A stretch of DNA of 64,000 nt, taken from Clostridiales bacterium NK3B98 (GTDB lineage Bacteria; Bacillota; Clostridia; Oscillospirales; Oscillospiraceae). The first letter of the stretch is position 1, and each line of letters begins with the position of its first letter. Location: assembly GCA_000421005.1 (NCBI GenBank), contig ATWA01000001.1, positions 124,001 to 188,000 of the forward strand, in the 5' to 3' direction. A model generated the notes under the pieces. It did no database searches, was not told where the DNA came from, and saw only the letters and a list, made by a program, of their open reading frames with translations. The translations under genes were made by a program, and so were the position numbers. This document shows, piece after piece, positions 42,254 to 51,906 of the stretch.

Positions 42254-43113
42254 GGGCAAGGTTTGGTGTGGCGGGCAATTCGGATGCCTTTTCCAAATAC
42301 AGTAAATCCAGTCTGGACGCTCCTGCATGGCTGCACGGGCAGGGATTGGACTGGTACGAATACCAGTGCGGCAGAGGAGTGCGTATCTCTCAGCAGACCG
42401 CCGCTCAATTGGGGAAGAACGCCCGTCAGGCGGGTATCGGTCTTTCCCTTCATGCCCCCTATTTTATCAGTCTGGCCAACCCGGAGGCGGTGGAGCGGAA
42501 TACCGGCTATGTGCTGGCCTCCTGTCAGGCGGCGGCGTGGATGGGCGCAGGCCGTGTGGTCATCCACTCCGGGGCGCTGATGGGACGCACCCGGGCGGAG
42601 GCGCTGGACATCGCAAAAGACACGCTGCGAGCAGTAATCGCCGCCTGTGACGAGGCGGGACTGGGGCAGATCACCCTCTGCCCGGAGACCATGGGCAAGA
42701 TCAACCAACTGGGAGATCTGGACGAGGTGCTGGAGCTGTGCCGACTGGATGAACGGCTGCTGCCCTGTGTGGACTTCGGTCATCTCTACGCCCGTTCCCT
42801 GGGAAGCCTGAACGGCCGGGAGGCATTTTGCGCCATGCTGGACAAAATGGCTTCCGCTTTGGGCGAGGAGCGTGCCGCCCGGTTCCACAGCCATTTCTCC
42901 AAGATTGAGTTTACCCCAAAGGGAGGAGAGTACCGCCATCTGCGGTTCTCTGACCCGGGATGGGGGCCGGACTTTGCCCCGCTGGCAGAGGAAATTGTAA
43001 GACGAGACTGGCATCCGGTATTTGTCTGCGAGAGCGCAGGCACTCAGAGCGAGGACGCTTTGCGGATGAAAGAGACTTATTTCAACATAAAGGAAGCGGA
43101 AGAAAGAAAATGA
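42250..43113 (+). CDS. AP endonuclease family 2 / Nfo-like TIM-barrel protein
   Basis: This 287-residue protein resembles endonuclease IV: SLHAPYFISLANPE, VVIHSGALMGRTRAEAL, CPETMGK, VDFGHLYAR and FHSHFSKIEF supply the His/Glu/Asp metal ligands. Endonuclease IV cuts abasic DNA with three zinc ions; this homologue may instead be a sugar isomerase-like member of the same fold. The start ATG 42250 overlaps yqeG by 4 bases, and its own stop overlaps the next start by 4 bases. Confidence 0.87.
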   Translation: MRARFGVAGNSDAFSKYSKSSLDAPAWLHGQGLDWYEYQCGRGVRISQQTAAQLGKNARQAGIGLSLHAPYFISLANPEAVERNTGYVLASCQAAAWMGAGRVVIHSGALMGRTRAEALDIAKDTLRAVIAACDEAGLGQITLCPETMGKINQLGDLDEVLELCRLDERLLPCVDFGHLYARSLGSLNGREAFCAMLDKMASALGEERAARFHSHFSKIEFTPKGGEYRHLRFSDPGWGPDFAPLAEEIVRRDWHPVFVCESAGTQSEDALRMKETYFNIKEAEERK

Positions 43114-44180
43114 ACCATCTCAGCAGCATTCAGGAGAAGCTGAAGCAATATGATATCGATGCCATGCTGGTCACCGGAGAGAGCAACGAGGCCTACGCTG
43201 TGGGGTTCCGGGGCGAGGGCGTGGTGCTGGTGGCAGGGACAGAGTGCTGTTACTACACCGATTCCCGGTACATCGAGGCGGCCAACCGTCAGGTGACGGG
43301 GTGCAACATTCAGATGATCTCCGGGCAGCGGCACCACATGGTGCTGGCCGGGGAGGACATTGCCCGGATGGGTCTGCGCCGCATTGGCTTTGAGGAGAAC
43401 ACCATGACGGTGCAGCAGTTCTCCGCATGGCGCAAGGCGCTGGGCAGCGGCGTGGAGCTGGTGCCCGCCGGGAGTATGCTCACCGACCTTCGTGCCAGCA
43501 AGGACAGCGAGGAGCTGGCCCTGATGCAGCAGGCGCAGGATATTACCGACCGCACCTTCACGGAGATTCTGAACCATGTGAAGGAAGGGGTCACCGAACA
43601 GGAGATTGCGGCGCTGATTACCTACTATCATATGAAGTTCGGTGCCAGCAAGAACTCCTTTGACCCCATTGTGGCATCCGGAGCCAACGGCTCCATGCCC
43701 CATGCCATTCCGGGGGAGAAGACCATCCGTCGGGGCGAGTTTGTCACCATGGACTTTGGCTGTATCTACGGCGGCTACTGCTCGGATATGACCCGCACCG
43801 TGGCGGTGGGGCAGCCCAGCGAAGAGATGGAGCTGGTCTACCACACGGTGGCAAAGGCGCAGCTTGCGGGCATCCATGCCGTCCACGCGGGGGTCATTGG
43901 CGCTGACGTACACGAGGCGGCTGCGGCGGTCATCCGGGAGGCTGGCTATGGGGACTACTTTGGCCATGGATTTGGTCACTCTCTGGGTCTGGAGATTCAC
44001 GAGGATCCGGGGTTCCGCCCCGCCAACCGCAACCCCATGCCGGAGGGCGCAGTGGTCTCCGCAGAGCCGGGCATCTACCTGCCGGGACGGTTCGGTGTGC
44101 GGATCGAGGATGTTTTGATGGTGAGGCGGGAGGGGTGCCATGTGCTGACCCACTCCCCCAAGGAACTGATTGTCTTGTGA
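43110..44180 (+). CDS. Xaa-Pro aminopeptidase / M24-family peptidase
   Basis: The 356-residue cytoplasmic enzyme of the pita-bread fold removes N-terminal residues before proline. It has the N-terminal creatinase-type domain (about 1-125) and the M24 core with metal ligands: MDFGCIYGGYCSDMTRT (two Asp), GHGFGHSLGLEIHE (His), SAEPGIYL (Glu) and RIEDVLMV (Glu). The size matches short PepP/PepQ proteins of Firmicutes. The start ATG 43110 overlaps the previous stop by 4 bases. Confidence 0.94.
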   Translation: MNHLSSIQEKLKQYDIDAMLVTGESNEAYAVGFRGEGVVLVAGTECCYYTDSRYIEAANRQVTGCNIQMISGQRHHMVLAGEDIARMGLRRIGFEENTMTVQQFSAWRKALGSGVELVPAGSMLTDLRASKDSEELALMQQAQDITDRTFTEILNHVKEGVTEQEIAALITYYHMKFGASKNSFDPIVASGANGSMPHAIPGEKTIRRGEFVTMDFGCIYGGYCSDMTRTVAVGQPSEEMELVYHTVAKAQLAGIHAVHAGVIGADVHEAAAAVIREAGYGDYFGHGFGHSLGLEIHEDPGFRPANRNPMPEGAVVSAEPGIYLPGRFGVRIEDVLMVRREGCHVLTHSPKELIVL

Positions 44181-44204
44181 TAGAAGAAGAAAGTGAGGAT
44201 TATC

Positions 44205-46745
44205 ATGCGGCAAATCAATAAAACTCTGGCACTGCTGCTGGCACTGCTCACATTTTGCAGCGTACTGCCTGTGCCTGCGCAGGCAACCGGGAATAGCGCC
44301 TATGCGCTTCGGTCGGAAGTCATCCGCTGCGGCGCCAACCTGAACTGGACAGTGGACAATGCAGGCGTGCTGACCATCAGCGGCAGCGGTGCCATGGAAA
44401 ACTTTTTCGACGAGACATCTGCTCCGTGGCTGAGCGGCTATGCAGGGAAGATTGTCAAAGTGGTGATCGAAAACGGAGTCACCACAGTGGGAGACTACGC
44501 CTTTTTCGGCTGCTCCAATCTGGCTCAGGTGGAGCTGCCTGACAGCCTGACTGCCATCGGAGATTACGCCTTTGCCGGCTGCGTCCGGCTGCGTCAGGTG
44601 GAAATTCCCGGCAGCGTCAGCAAAATCGGAGAGCAGGCGCTGGGCTTTCAGATCAACGGCAAGCCATATACCGGCCTGACGATTATGGGCGAAGCCGATT
44701 CCAGGGCGCAGGCCTACGCTGCCGCCCAGAGCCATATCACCTTCCGTTCGGTGACGGCAGAGACTGCTCTGACCTCTCCCAGGGTGTCCTCTGTGGCGCT
44801 GGGCATGGATTTTGCCGCAGTGAACTGGGCCAGTGCGGGAAGCGGCGTCACCTACCGGGTATACTATCGCAAGGGCAGCGGATCATGGGTCAGCGCAGGG
44901 GATACCAAAGAGCTGACCATGAATGTAAGCAGGCTGGAAAGCGGAAGCAAATACACCTTTGCGGTGGTCTGTCTGAACCACAGCGGAAAGCCCAGTTATG
45001 AGCCGGACGCTGCCTTGGGTAAAACGGTGACCTATCTCTCCGCTCCTGAGCTGAGCGGTCTGGTGGTCATTTCCGGCGGCGTGCAGGTGAAGTGGAAGAG
45101 AGTGACCGGCGCTGCCAAATACCGGGTGTTTTATAAGCTGCCCGGTGGAAAATGGAAAGGGGCAGGGGATACCACCGGAACATACCTGAATGTGAAAAAA
45201 CTGTCTGTGGGCAATACCTACACCTTTACCGTGCGCTGCATTACGGCTGATGCCAGAAGCTATGCCAGCGGATATGACGGCAAGGGGATGAGCATTCCTG
45301 TTTTGGAGACGCCCAAAATCACCTCTGCGGTCAACGTGAACGGCGGCGTGCAGCTCAAGTGGAACAGAGTGACCGGCGCTGCCAAGTACCGGGTGTTTTA
45401 TCGGATCGGCAGCGGCAGTTGGAAGGGCATTGCGGACACCACCGGAACTTCTCTGTTGGCAAAGGGACTGAGCAGCAATACCACCTACCGGTTCACGGTG
45501 CGCTGCCTTTCCTCGGATGGCAAGATGTATACCAGCGCCTATGACGCAACAGGTGTTGTCAGAGCGTATTACACTGTGCCGGAGTTATCTGGCGTGTACA
45601 ATGACACCAATGGCGTCAGCGTCCGGTGGCACCAGACAGCAGGTGTCAGCAAATACCGGGTGTTTTACCGGCACAGCGGCGGGAGCTGGATTGCGGCTGG
45701 CGATACCACAGGTACGGCTCTGACTGTGACCGGTCTTACTTCCGGAGAGAGCTACACCTTTACCGTCCGGGGGATTAACAGCGCTGCTACTGCCTATACC
45801 ACAGGTTATAACGCCACTGGACGGAGCATCACCTATATTCAGGCTCCCAAACTGATAGGGGCCTCCTGTGAAAACGGCGTGTTTACGGTTCACTGGAAAG
45901 CAAGCTCCGGTGCGGAAAAATACCGGGTGTTCTACAAAAACAGCGCAGGCAAATGGAAGAAGCTGGGCGACACCACCGGCACCAGCTTCAGGACAAAAGC
46001 GCTGAACGCAAATACCCCCCAGACCTTTACCGTGCGCTGCATCAATGCGAGCGCCAGTGCGTTTACCAGCGGCTACGATTCCAGAGGCGTGGTGGCCGGC
46101 GCAGGCGGTCCGCTGAGCTATAACTTTACCAGCGGCTATCTCAACAGCCAGTACTATACCAACCTGATGAACGTCCACCTGACCGGCAATCCGAGAGACG
46201 ACATTGTTGCTGTCGCCATGTCCCAGCTGGGCTATCACGAGGGCAAAAGCGGCGACACCAGCGGCAGCGGCAACGGCTACGATATGGATAACTACACCGA
46301 GTACGGGCGCTGGTATTACAACCATGTGGACTCCGGCGATGTGTTCTATCGAGGCGCCTGGTGCAGTATGTTTGCCTCCTGGTGTGCCAACGAGGCGGGT
46401 ATTTCCACCAATGTGATTCCCCGCCGCGCGCTGGTAGCCTATATGGCAGATTCCTTTGGCAATATGGGCAGGTATTACACATGGAACCAGTCCGCCTGCG
46501 GCTATGGCAGCAAGACCATCCAGAAGGGCGACCTGATTATCTATTCCGAGAGACCGGGCAGCCGTTTGAGCCATATCGGTATTGTGACAGGGGTGGTTTA
46601 TAACGGCGAACGCTGCACCATCTCCACGGTGGAGGGCAATGTGAACGACCAGTGCCGTACCAGACGCTGGATTATGACCAAATCCAGCAACGGCTATATC
46701 GACGGCGAGCACGTCATCCGCGGCTTCTGCTGTCCCAACTATTGA
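44205..46745 (+). CDS. Secreted LRR - fibronectin type III - CHAP cell-wall hydrolase-like protein
   Basis: This 846-residue protein has a signal peptide (about 1-28, cut near AQA), a short BspA-like leucine-rich region (about 88-145, e.g. TTVGDYAFFGCSNLAQVELP), and five FN3-like repeats of about 89 residues starting near 190, 279, 367, 456 and 545 (each with YRVFYR and AGDTTGT-like cores). A C-terminal CHAP-type domain (about 664-846) carries a Cys in GAWCSMFASWC and a His in LSHIGIVTG. CHAP enzymes cleave peptidoglycan peptides or amides. ATG 44205 follows AGTGAGG. A cell-surface or cell-wall role is inferred; a target is unknown. Confidence 0.9.
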   Translation: MRQINKTLALLLALLTFCSVLPVPAQATGNSAYALRSEVIRCGANLNWTVDNAGVLTISGSGAMENFFDETSAPWLSGYAGKIVKVVIENGVTTVGDYAFFGCSNLAQVELPDSLTAIGDYAFAGCVRLRQVEIPGSVSKIGEQALGFQINGKPYTGLTIMGEADSRAQAYAAAQSHITFRSVTAETALTSPRVSSVALGMDFAAVNWASAGSGVTYRVYYRKGSGSWVSAGDTKELTMNVSRLESGSKYTFAVVCLNHSGKPSYEPDAALGKTVTYLSAPELSGLVVISGGVQVKWKRVTGAAKYRVFYKLPGGKWKGAGDTTGTYLNVKKLSVGNTYTFTVRCITADARSYASGYDGKGMSIPVLETPKITSAVNVNGGVQLKWNRVTGAAKYRVFYRIGSGSWKGIADTTGTSLLAKGLSSNTTYRFTVRCLSSDGKMYTSAYDATGVVRAYYTVPELSGVYNDTNGVSVRWHQTAGVSKYRVFYRHSGGSWIAAGDTTGTALTVTGLTSGESYTFTVRGINSAATAYTTGYNATGRSITYIQAPKLIGASCENGVFTVHWKASSGAEKYRVFYKNSAGKWKKLGDTTGTSFRTKALNANTPQTFTVRCINASASAFTSGYDSRGVVAGAGGPLSYNFTSGYLNSQYYTNLMNVHLTGNPRDDIVAVAMSQLGYHEGKSGDTSGSGNGYDMDNYTEYGRWYYNHVDSGDVFYRGAWCSMFASWCANEAGISTNVIPRRALVAYMADSFGNMGRYYTWNQSACGYGSKTIQKGDLIIYSERPGSRLSHIGIVTGVVYNGERCTISTVEGNVNDQCRTRRWIMTKSSNGYIDGEHVIRGFCCPNY

Positions 46746-46782
46746 CAGAGCAAAGCAAAACGAGACATTTTCAGGGAAAATA

Positions 46783-46819
46783 CAGGCGGCGGAAGCAGGT
46801 TTCTGCCGCCTGTTCCTTT
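46783..46819 (+). terminator. Terminator of the LRR-FN3-CHAP gene
   Basis: CAGGCGGC (46783-46790) pairs with GCCGCCTG (46805-46812), followed by TTCCTTTT. Confidence 0.8.
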
Positions 46820-46868
46820 TGAAGGGCAGAGAAAGAGGAGAGAATTTGGATTTTGTGCAAATATTTGC

Positions 46869-46897
46869 TTGACTGTACTTATTATCAATGCTATAAT
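46869..46897 (+). promoter_or_regulatory. Promoter of the L7Ae-like - rpsL - rpsG - fusA operon
   Basis: TTGACT (46869-46874) and a perfect TATAAT (46892-46897) are 17 bases apart. Confidence 0.88.
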
Positions 46898-46959
46898 TCC
46901 AAATTGTGACGGTATGCAGAGGCTGCGCCCTCTGCTGCCAACCGACAGGAGGAATCAGC

Positions 46960-47205
46960 GTGGGGAACAAATTGCCGGTGGGATGTCTGGCCGGAGCCAA
47001 ACAGACCCGAAAGGCGATTTTAAACGGCACTGCCGAAACCGTCCTGCTGGCCACAGATGCGGACCCTGCTCTCACCGAGCCGCTGGAGCGCCTGTGTCTG
47101 GAGCATCAGGTACGCTGTACCTGGATCAGCTCCATGCGGGAGCTGGGCGAGCTGTGCCATCTCAAGGTGGGTGCCGCTGCTGCGGTTTGTCCGCATACAA
47201 CCTGA
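46960..47205 (+). CDS. L7Ae/L30e-family K-turn RNA-binding protein (YbxF-like)
   Basis: This 81-residue protein is a short L7Ae-type fold (GCLAGAKQTRKAILNGTAETVLLATDAD, with the recurring Ala/Gly-rich end LCHLKVGAAAAV) that in Firmicutes binds K-turn RNA. GTG 46960 follows AGGAGG by 7 bases; an ATG at 46906 has no such site and adds a Cys-rich leader unlike the family. Its place just before rpsL is the standard Firmicutes position. Confidence 0.88.
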   Translation: MGNKLPVGCLAGAKQTRKAILNGTAETVLLATDADPALTEPLERLCLEHQVRCTWISSMRELGELCHLKVGAAAAVCPHTT

Positions 47206-47269
47206 TTTTAGCGGGAAAGCCCGTTAAAATATATCTTTTTCATCAATGAAGAAAGGAGGAAACCGATTC

Positions 47270-47692
47270 ATGCCTACTTTTAATCAGCTGGTACGGAAAG
47301 GTCGTCAGTCTTCCATCTACAAGTCCAACAGCCCTGCACTTCAGAAAGGCAAGGACACCCTGAAGGACAAGGAGACCGATCAGCCTTCTCCCCAGAAGCG
47401 TGGTGTTTGCACTGCTGTTCGTACCGCCACCCCCAAGAAGCCTAACTCCGCCCTGCGTAAGATCGCCCGTGTGCGTCTGTCCAACGGCTACGAAGTGACC
47501 GCTTATATCCCCGGTGTTGGCCACAACCTGCAGGAGCACTCTGTGGTTATGATCCGTGGCGGTCGTGTCAAGGACCTGCCTGGCGTTCGTTACCACATCA
47601 TCCGCGGCACGCTGGATACCCAGGGCGTCAACGGCCGTATGCAGGCCCGCTCCAAGTACGGTGCCAAGCGTCCCAAGGCAAAGAAGAAGTAA
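47270..47692 (+). CDS. rpsL: 30S ribosomal protein S12
   Basis: The 140-residue protein takes part in decoding. [30 protein letters not shown] and [20 protein letters not shown] are highly conserved. The Lys residues linked to streptomycin sensitivity (TPKKPNS) are wild type. AGGAGG precedes ATG; ATG 47246 precedes the site and is rejected. Confidence 0.98.
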   Translation: MPTFNQLVRKGRQSSIYKSNSPALQKGKDTLKDKETDQPSPQKRGVCTAVRTATPKKPNSALRKIARVRLSNGYEVTAYIPGVGHNLQEHSVVMIRGGRVKDLPGVRYHIIRGTLDTQGVNGRMQARSKYGAKRPKAKKK

Positions 47693-47890
47693 TCTTTTTC
47701 TTACCACCAACTCTCTTAAAAGCACTTTCTGCGCGATATGGCGCAAGGCAAATGCCTTCGTCTAAGACGCTTACTATAGATTATGGTACGCTCTTGGCAA
47801 GGCACTGGACAGGCATGGCCTGTCTGCACGGGAGACGCAAAGTCCCCCGAGTACCGATGAAATCATCTTATTATGAAGGAGGGAAGTAAA
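47693..47890 (+). other. Long spacer between rpsL and rpsG
   Basis: These 198 bases hold no ORF. They contain small inverted repeats (GACAGGC/GCCTGTC near 47814-47830) and a possible -10 box (TATAGA at about 47775). The spacing is much longer than the usual few tens of bases, so an S7-related translational control site or an internal promoter is possible. Confidence 0.5.
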
Positions 47891-48361
47891 GTGCCCAGAA
47901 GAGGAAATGTACCCAAGCGGGAAATTCTGCCCGATCCTATGTATAATTCCGTGCTGGTGTCCAAGCTGGTCAACAGCATCATGCTCGACGGCAAGAAGGG
48001 CGTGGCTCAGAAGGTCGTTTACGGCGCTTTTGACATCATCAAGGAAAAGACCGGCAAGGAACCCATTGAGGTGTTCCACACCGCCATGGAGAATGTCATG
48101 CCCAGCCTGGAGGTCAAGTCCCGCCGTGTAGGCGGCGCTACCTATCAGGTGCCCATGGAGGTTCGTCCCGCACGCCGCCAGACCCTCGGTCTGCGCTGGC
48201 TCACCCTGTATTCCCGTAACCGCAGCGAGCGCACCATGAAGGAGCGTCTGGCTGCCGAGCTGATGGATGCAGCCAACAACACCGGCTCCTCCGTGAAAAA
48301 GCGTGAGGATGTCCACAAGATGGCCGAGGCCAACAAGGCATTCGCCCACTTCCGTTGGTAA
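47891..48361 (+). CDS. rpsG: 30S ribosomal protein S7
   Basis: The 156-residue protein initiates assembly of the 30S head and binds 16S r[39 protein letters not shown] and NKAFAHFRW are standard. The start is GTG 47891 with AGGAGGG 7 bases upstream, which gives the canonical N-terminus; ATG 47873 overlaps that site. Confidence 0.97.
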   Translation: MPRRGNVPKREILPDPMYNSVLVSKLVNSIMLDGKKGVAQKVVYGAFDIIKEKTGKEPIEVFHTAMENVMPSLEVKSRRVGGATYQVPMEVRPARRQTLGLRWLTLYSRNRSERTMKERLAAELMDAANNTGSSVKKREDVHKMAEANKAFAHFRW

Positions 48362-48406
48362 TCCCTGCAACCCATACGAGAATCGACATTATAAGGAGCA
48401 CAATCA

Positions 48407-50509
48407 ATGCCCAGAAAAGTTACTCTGGAAAAGACCAGAAATATTGGCATCATGGCTCACATCGATGCCGGTAAAACAACGACTACTGAGCGTATTCTGT
48501 ACTACACCGGTATCAACCATAAGATCGGTGAGACCCATGAGGGCACTGCCACCATGGACTGGATGGTGCAGGAGCAGGAGCGCGGCATTACTATTACCTC
48601 CGCCGCTACCACCTGCTTCTGGTCCGGCTCCAATAAGCAGTTTGAGCCCCACCGGATCAACATCATCGACACCCCGGGTCACGTGGACTTCACCGTTGAG
48701 GTGGAGCGCTCCCTGCGTGTGCTGGACGGCTCCGTTACCGTTCTGTGCGCCAAGGGCGGCGTAGAGCCCCAGTCCGAGACTGTCTGGCGTCAGGCGGACC
48801 ACTACAAAGTCCCCCGCATGATCTACGTCAATAAGATGGACATCATGGGCGCTGACTTCTATCACGTTCTGGACATGATCCACGAGCGCCTGAAGGCGAA
48901 TGCCGTCCCCATCCAGCTCCCCATCGGCGCTGAGGCGGACTTCAAGGGCATCATCGACCTGGTGGAGATGAACGCCGATGTCTATTATGACGACATGGGC
49001 AAGGATATGCGTGTGGAGCCCATCCCCGAGGACATGATGGATCTGGCTCAGGAATATCGCGCCAAGCTGCTGGACAGCGTGGCCGATATGGACGAGGAGA
49101 TCATGATGATGGTCCTGGAGGAGGAAGAGGTTCCTACCGACATGATCCGTGCTGCCCTGCGTAAGGGTACCATTGAGAACAAGATCGTTCCTGTGGTCTG
49201 CGGTACTTCCTACCGCAACAAGGGTGTGCAGAAGCTGCTGGATGCCGTGGTGGACTATATGCCCTCCCCGGTGGACATCCCTGCCATCAAGGGTATCGAC
49301 CCTGAGACCGACGGCGAAACCGAGCGTCCCGCTGATGACAACGCTCCCTTCTCCGCTCTGGCCTTCAAGATCATGACCGACCCCTATGTGGGCCGGCTCA
49401 GCTTCATCCGTGTTTACTCCGGTCACCTGACCAGCGGCAGCGCCGTGCTGAACTCCACCAAGAAAAAGCGCGAGCGTATCGGCCGTCTGCTGCAGATGCA
49501 CGCCAACCATCGTGAGGATATTGACGCCGTCTATTCCGGCGACATCGCCGCCGCTGTGGGTCTGAAGAACACCACCACCGGCGACACCCTCTGCACTGAC
49601 GAGGCTCCCGTCATTCTGGAGTCCATGGAGTTCCCCGAGCCCGTGATCCGGGTGGCCATCGAGCCCAAGACCAAAGCTGGTCAGGAGAAGATGACCGTCG
49701 CCCTCATCAAGCTGGCAGAGGAGGACCCCACCTTCAAGACCTACACCGACGAAGAGACGGGTCAGACCATCATCGCCGGCATGGGCGAGCTGCACCTGCA
49801 GATTATCGTGGATCGTCTGCTGCGTGAGTTCAAGGTGGAAGCCAACGTAGGCGCGCCTCAGGTGGCCTACAAGGAGACCATCCGCAAGAAGGTGGATCAG
49901 GAGACCAAGTACAAGCGCCAGAGCGGTGGTTCCGGTCAGTACGGTCACGTCAAGATCATTGTGGAGCCCAACGAGTCCGGCAAGGGCTACGAGTTCATCA
50001 ACTCTGTGGTGGGCGGCTCCATCCCCAAGGAATTCATTCCCGCCGTGGACAGTGGTATTCAGGGCGCCCTGCAGGCCGGTGTGCTGGCAGGCTACCCCGT
50101 GGTGGACGTGAAGGTCACCCTGTATGACGGCTCTTATCACGAGGTGGACTCCTCCGAAATGGCATTTAAGATCGCCGGCTCCATGGCCTTCAAGGAGGCT
50201 ATGCGCAAGGCAGATCCCGTCATTCAGGAGCCTATCATGAAGGTCTCTGTCACCGCCCCCGATGACTATATCGGCGACGTGATTGGCGATCTGAACTCCC
50301 GCCGTGGCATGATTCAGGGCATGGAGCCCCGCAGCGGCGCCACTCAGGTGGACGCTTTCGTGCCTCTGGCCGAGATGTTCGGTTATGCTACTGACCTGCG
50401 CTCCCGTACTCAGGGCCGCGGCCAGTACACCATGGAGCCCAGCCACTATGTGGACGTGCCCCGCAGCATCGCTGACAAGATTGTGGCTGATCGTGGCCAC
50501 AAGGGCTAA
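48407..50509 (+). CDS. fusA: Elongation factor G
   Basis: The 700-residue GTPase drives ribosomal translocation and recycling. G1 is [16 protein letters not shown]2/G3 regions ERGITIT and DTPGHVDFT, and G4 NKMD; domains IV and V are complete ([21 protein letters not shown]). It follows rpsG by 45 bases in the same operon. Confidence 0.98.
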   Translation: MPRKVTLEKTRNIGIMAHIDAGKTTTTERILYYTGINHKIGETHEGTATMDWMVQEQERGITITSAATTCFWSGSNKQFEPHRINIIDTPGHVDFTVEVERSLRVLDGSVTVLCAKGGVEPQSETVWRQADHYKVPRMIYVNKMDIMGADFYHVLDMIHERLKANAVPIQLPIGAEADFKGIIDLVEMNADVYYDDMGKDMRVEPIPEDMMDLAQEYRAKLLDSVADMDEEIMMMVLEEEEVPTDMIRAALRKGTIENKIVPVVCGTSYRNKGVQKLLDAVVDYMPSPVDIPAIKGIDPETDGETERPADDNAPFSALAFKIMTDPYVGRLSFIRVYSGHLTSGSAVLNSTKKKRERIGRLLQMHANHREDIDAVYSGDIAAAVGLKNTTTGDTLCTDEAPVILESMEFPEPVIRVAIEPKTKAGQEKMTVALIKLAEEDPTFKTYTDEETGQTIIAGMGELHLQIIVDRLLREFKVEANVGAPQVAYKETIRKKVDQETKYKRQSGGSGQYGHVKIIVEPNESGKGYEFINSVVGGSIPKEFIPAVDSGIQGALQAGVLAGYPVVDVKVTLYDGSYHEVDSSEMAFKIAGSMAFKEAMRKADPVIQEPIMKVSVTAPDDYIGDVIGDLNSRRGMIQGMEPRSGATQVDAFVPLAEMFGYATDLRSRTQGRGQYTMEPSHYVDVPRSIADKIVADRGHKG

Positions 50510-50534
50510 TTTGGCGGAGAAAGCGAAAAAACTA

Positions 50535-50573
50535 TTGCAATTCTCCGCTTGATAGGGTACAATGTCCCTATCA
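50535..50573 (+). promoter_or_regulatory. Promoter of tuf within a palindrome
   Basis: TTGCAA (50535-50540) and TACAAT (50558-50563) are 17 bases apart. Perfect 8-base arms TGATAGGG (50550-50557) and CCCTATCA (50566-50573) bracket the -10 box. Confidence 0.8.
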
Positions 50574-50628
50574 ATGCACAAGCAAATGACCCATTTTTCT
50601 GTATTTTACTCTCAAGGAGGAAATTCAA

Positions 50629-51831
50629 ATGGCAAAGCAAAAATTTGACCGTTCCAAGCCCCATGTCAACATCGGCACCATCGGCCACGTTGACCACGGC
50701 AAGACCACTCTGACCGCAGCTATCACCAAGTACCTGTCCTTCTCCGGCAAGGCTTCCTATACTGACTACGCTTCTATCGATAAGGCTCCCGAGGAGAAGG
50801 AGCGCGGCATCACCATCAACACCGCTCACGTGGAGTATGAGACCGAGAAGCGTCACTATGCTCACGTTGACTGCCCGGGCCACGCCGACTATATCAAGAA
50901 CATGATTACCGGTGCTGCTCAGATGGACGGCGCTATCCTGGTGATCGCTGCTACCGACGGCCCCATGGCTCAGACCAAGGAGCACCTGCTGCTGGCCCGT
51001 CAGGTGGGCGTGCCCTATATCGTTGTGTTCCTGAACAAGTGCGATCAGGTGGACGACGAGGAGCTGCTGGAGCTGGTTGAGATGGAAGTCCGTGAGACTC
51101 TGGACTTCTACGAGTTCCCCGGCGATGACACCCCTGTCATCAAGGGCTCCGCTCTGAACGCTCTGATCTCTGACTCCACCGATCCCAACGCTCCCGAGTA
51201 TGCCTGCATCAAGGAGCTGATGGACGCTGTTGACGAGTATATCCCCACTCCTGACCGTAAGGCTGACCTGCCCTTCCTGATGCCCGTCGAGGACGTGTTC
51301 ACCATCACTGGCCGTGGCACCGTGGCTACCGGCCGTGTGGAGCGTGGCACTCTGAAGATGAGCGAGCCCGTGGAGATCGTGGGCCTGTCCGAGGAGAAGA
51401 AGACCTCCGTCGTCACCGGCATCGAGATGTTCCGCAAGCTGCTGGACTACGCTGAGGCTGGCGACAACATCGGCGTTCTGCTGCGTGGTATCGCCCGTAC
51501 CGACATCGAGCGTGGCCAGGTTATCTGCAAGCCGGGTTCCATCCATCCTCACACCAAGTTCAAGGGCCAGGTGTACGTTCTGAAGAAGGACGAGGGTGGC
51601 CGTCATACTCCTTTCTTCAACAACTATCGTCCTCAGTTCTATTTCCGTACCACCGACGTGACCGGCGTCATCACCCTGCCCGAGGGTGTTGAGATGTGCA
51701 TGCCCGGCGACAACGTGGACATGGACGTTGAGCTGATCACCCCCATCGCCATCGAGAACGGCCTGCGTTTCGCTATCCGTGAGGGTGGCCGTACCGTGGG
51801 TTCCGGCGTCGTTATTGCCATCAACGAGTAA
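50629..51831 (+). CDS. tuf: Elongation factor Tu
   Basis: The 400-residue GTPase carries aminoacyl-tRNA to the ribosome. [30 protein letters not shown] and NKCD are the GTPase motifs; GRTVGSGVV is the C-terminal signature. It has its own promoter and an AGGAGG site, and a terminator follows. One tuf copy is in the window. Confidence 0.98.
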   Translation: MAKQKFDRSKPHVNIGTIGHVDHGKTTLTAAITKYLSFSGKASYTDYASIDKAPEEKERGITINTAHVEYETEKRHYAHVDCPGHADYIKNMITGAAQMDGAILVIAATDGPMAQTKEHLLLARQVGVPYIVVFLNKCDQVDDEELLELVEMEVRETLDFYEFPGDDTPVIKGSALNALISDSTDPNAPEYACIKELMDAVDEYIPTPDRKADLPFLMPVEDVFTITGRGTVATGRVERGTLKMSEPVEIVGLSEEKKTSVVTGIEMFRKLLDYAEAGDNIGVLLRGIARTDIERGQVICKPGSIHPHTKFKGQVYVLKKDEGGRHTPFFNNYRPQFYFRTTDVTGVITLPEGVEMCMPGDNVDMDVELITPIAIENGLRFAIREGGRTVGSGVVIAINE

Positions 51832-51843
51832 TATCGTACCCTG

Positions 51844-51873
51844 AAAGGGCCGGCATTTTTGCCGGTCCTTTTT
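51844..51873 (+). terminator. Terminator of tuf
   Basis: AAAGGGCCGGCA (51844-51855) pairs with TGCCGGTCCTTT (51860-51871) with one G-T pair, followed by T's. Confidence 0.92.
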
Positions 51874-51906
51874 GCCTTTCAAGATGAGAGAAAAGGAGGA
51901 TTCCCC

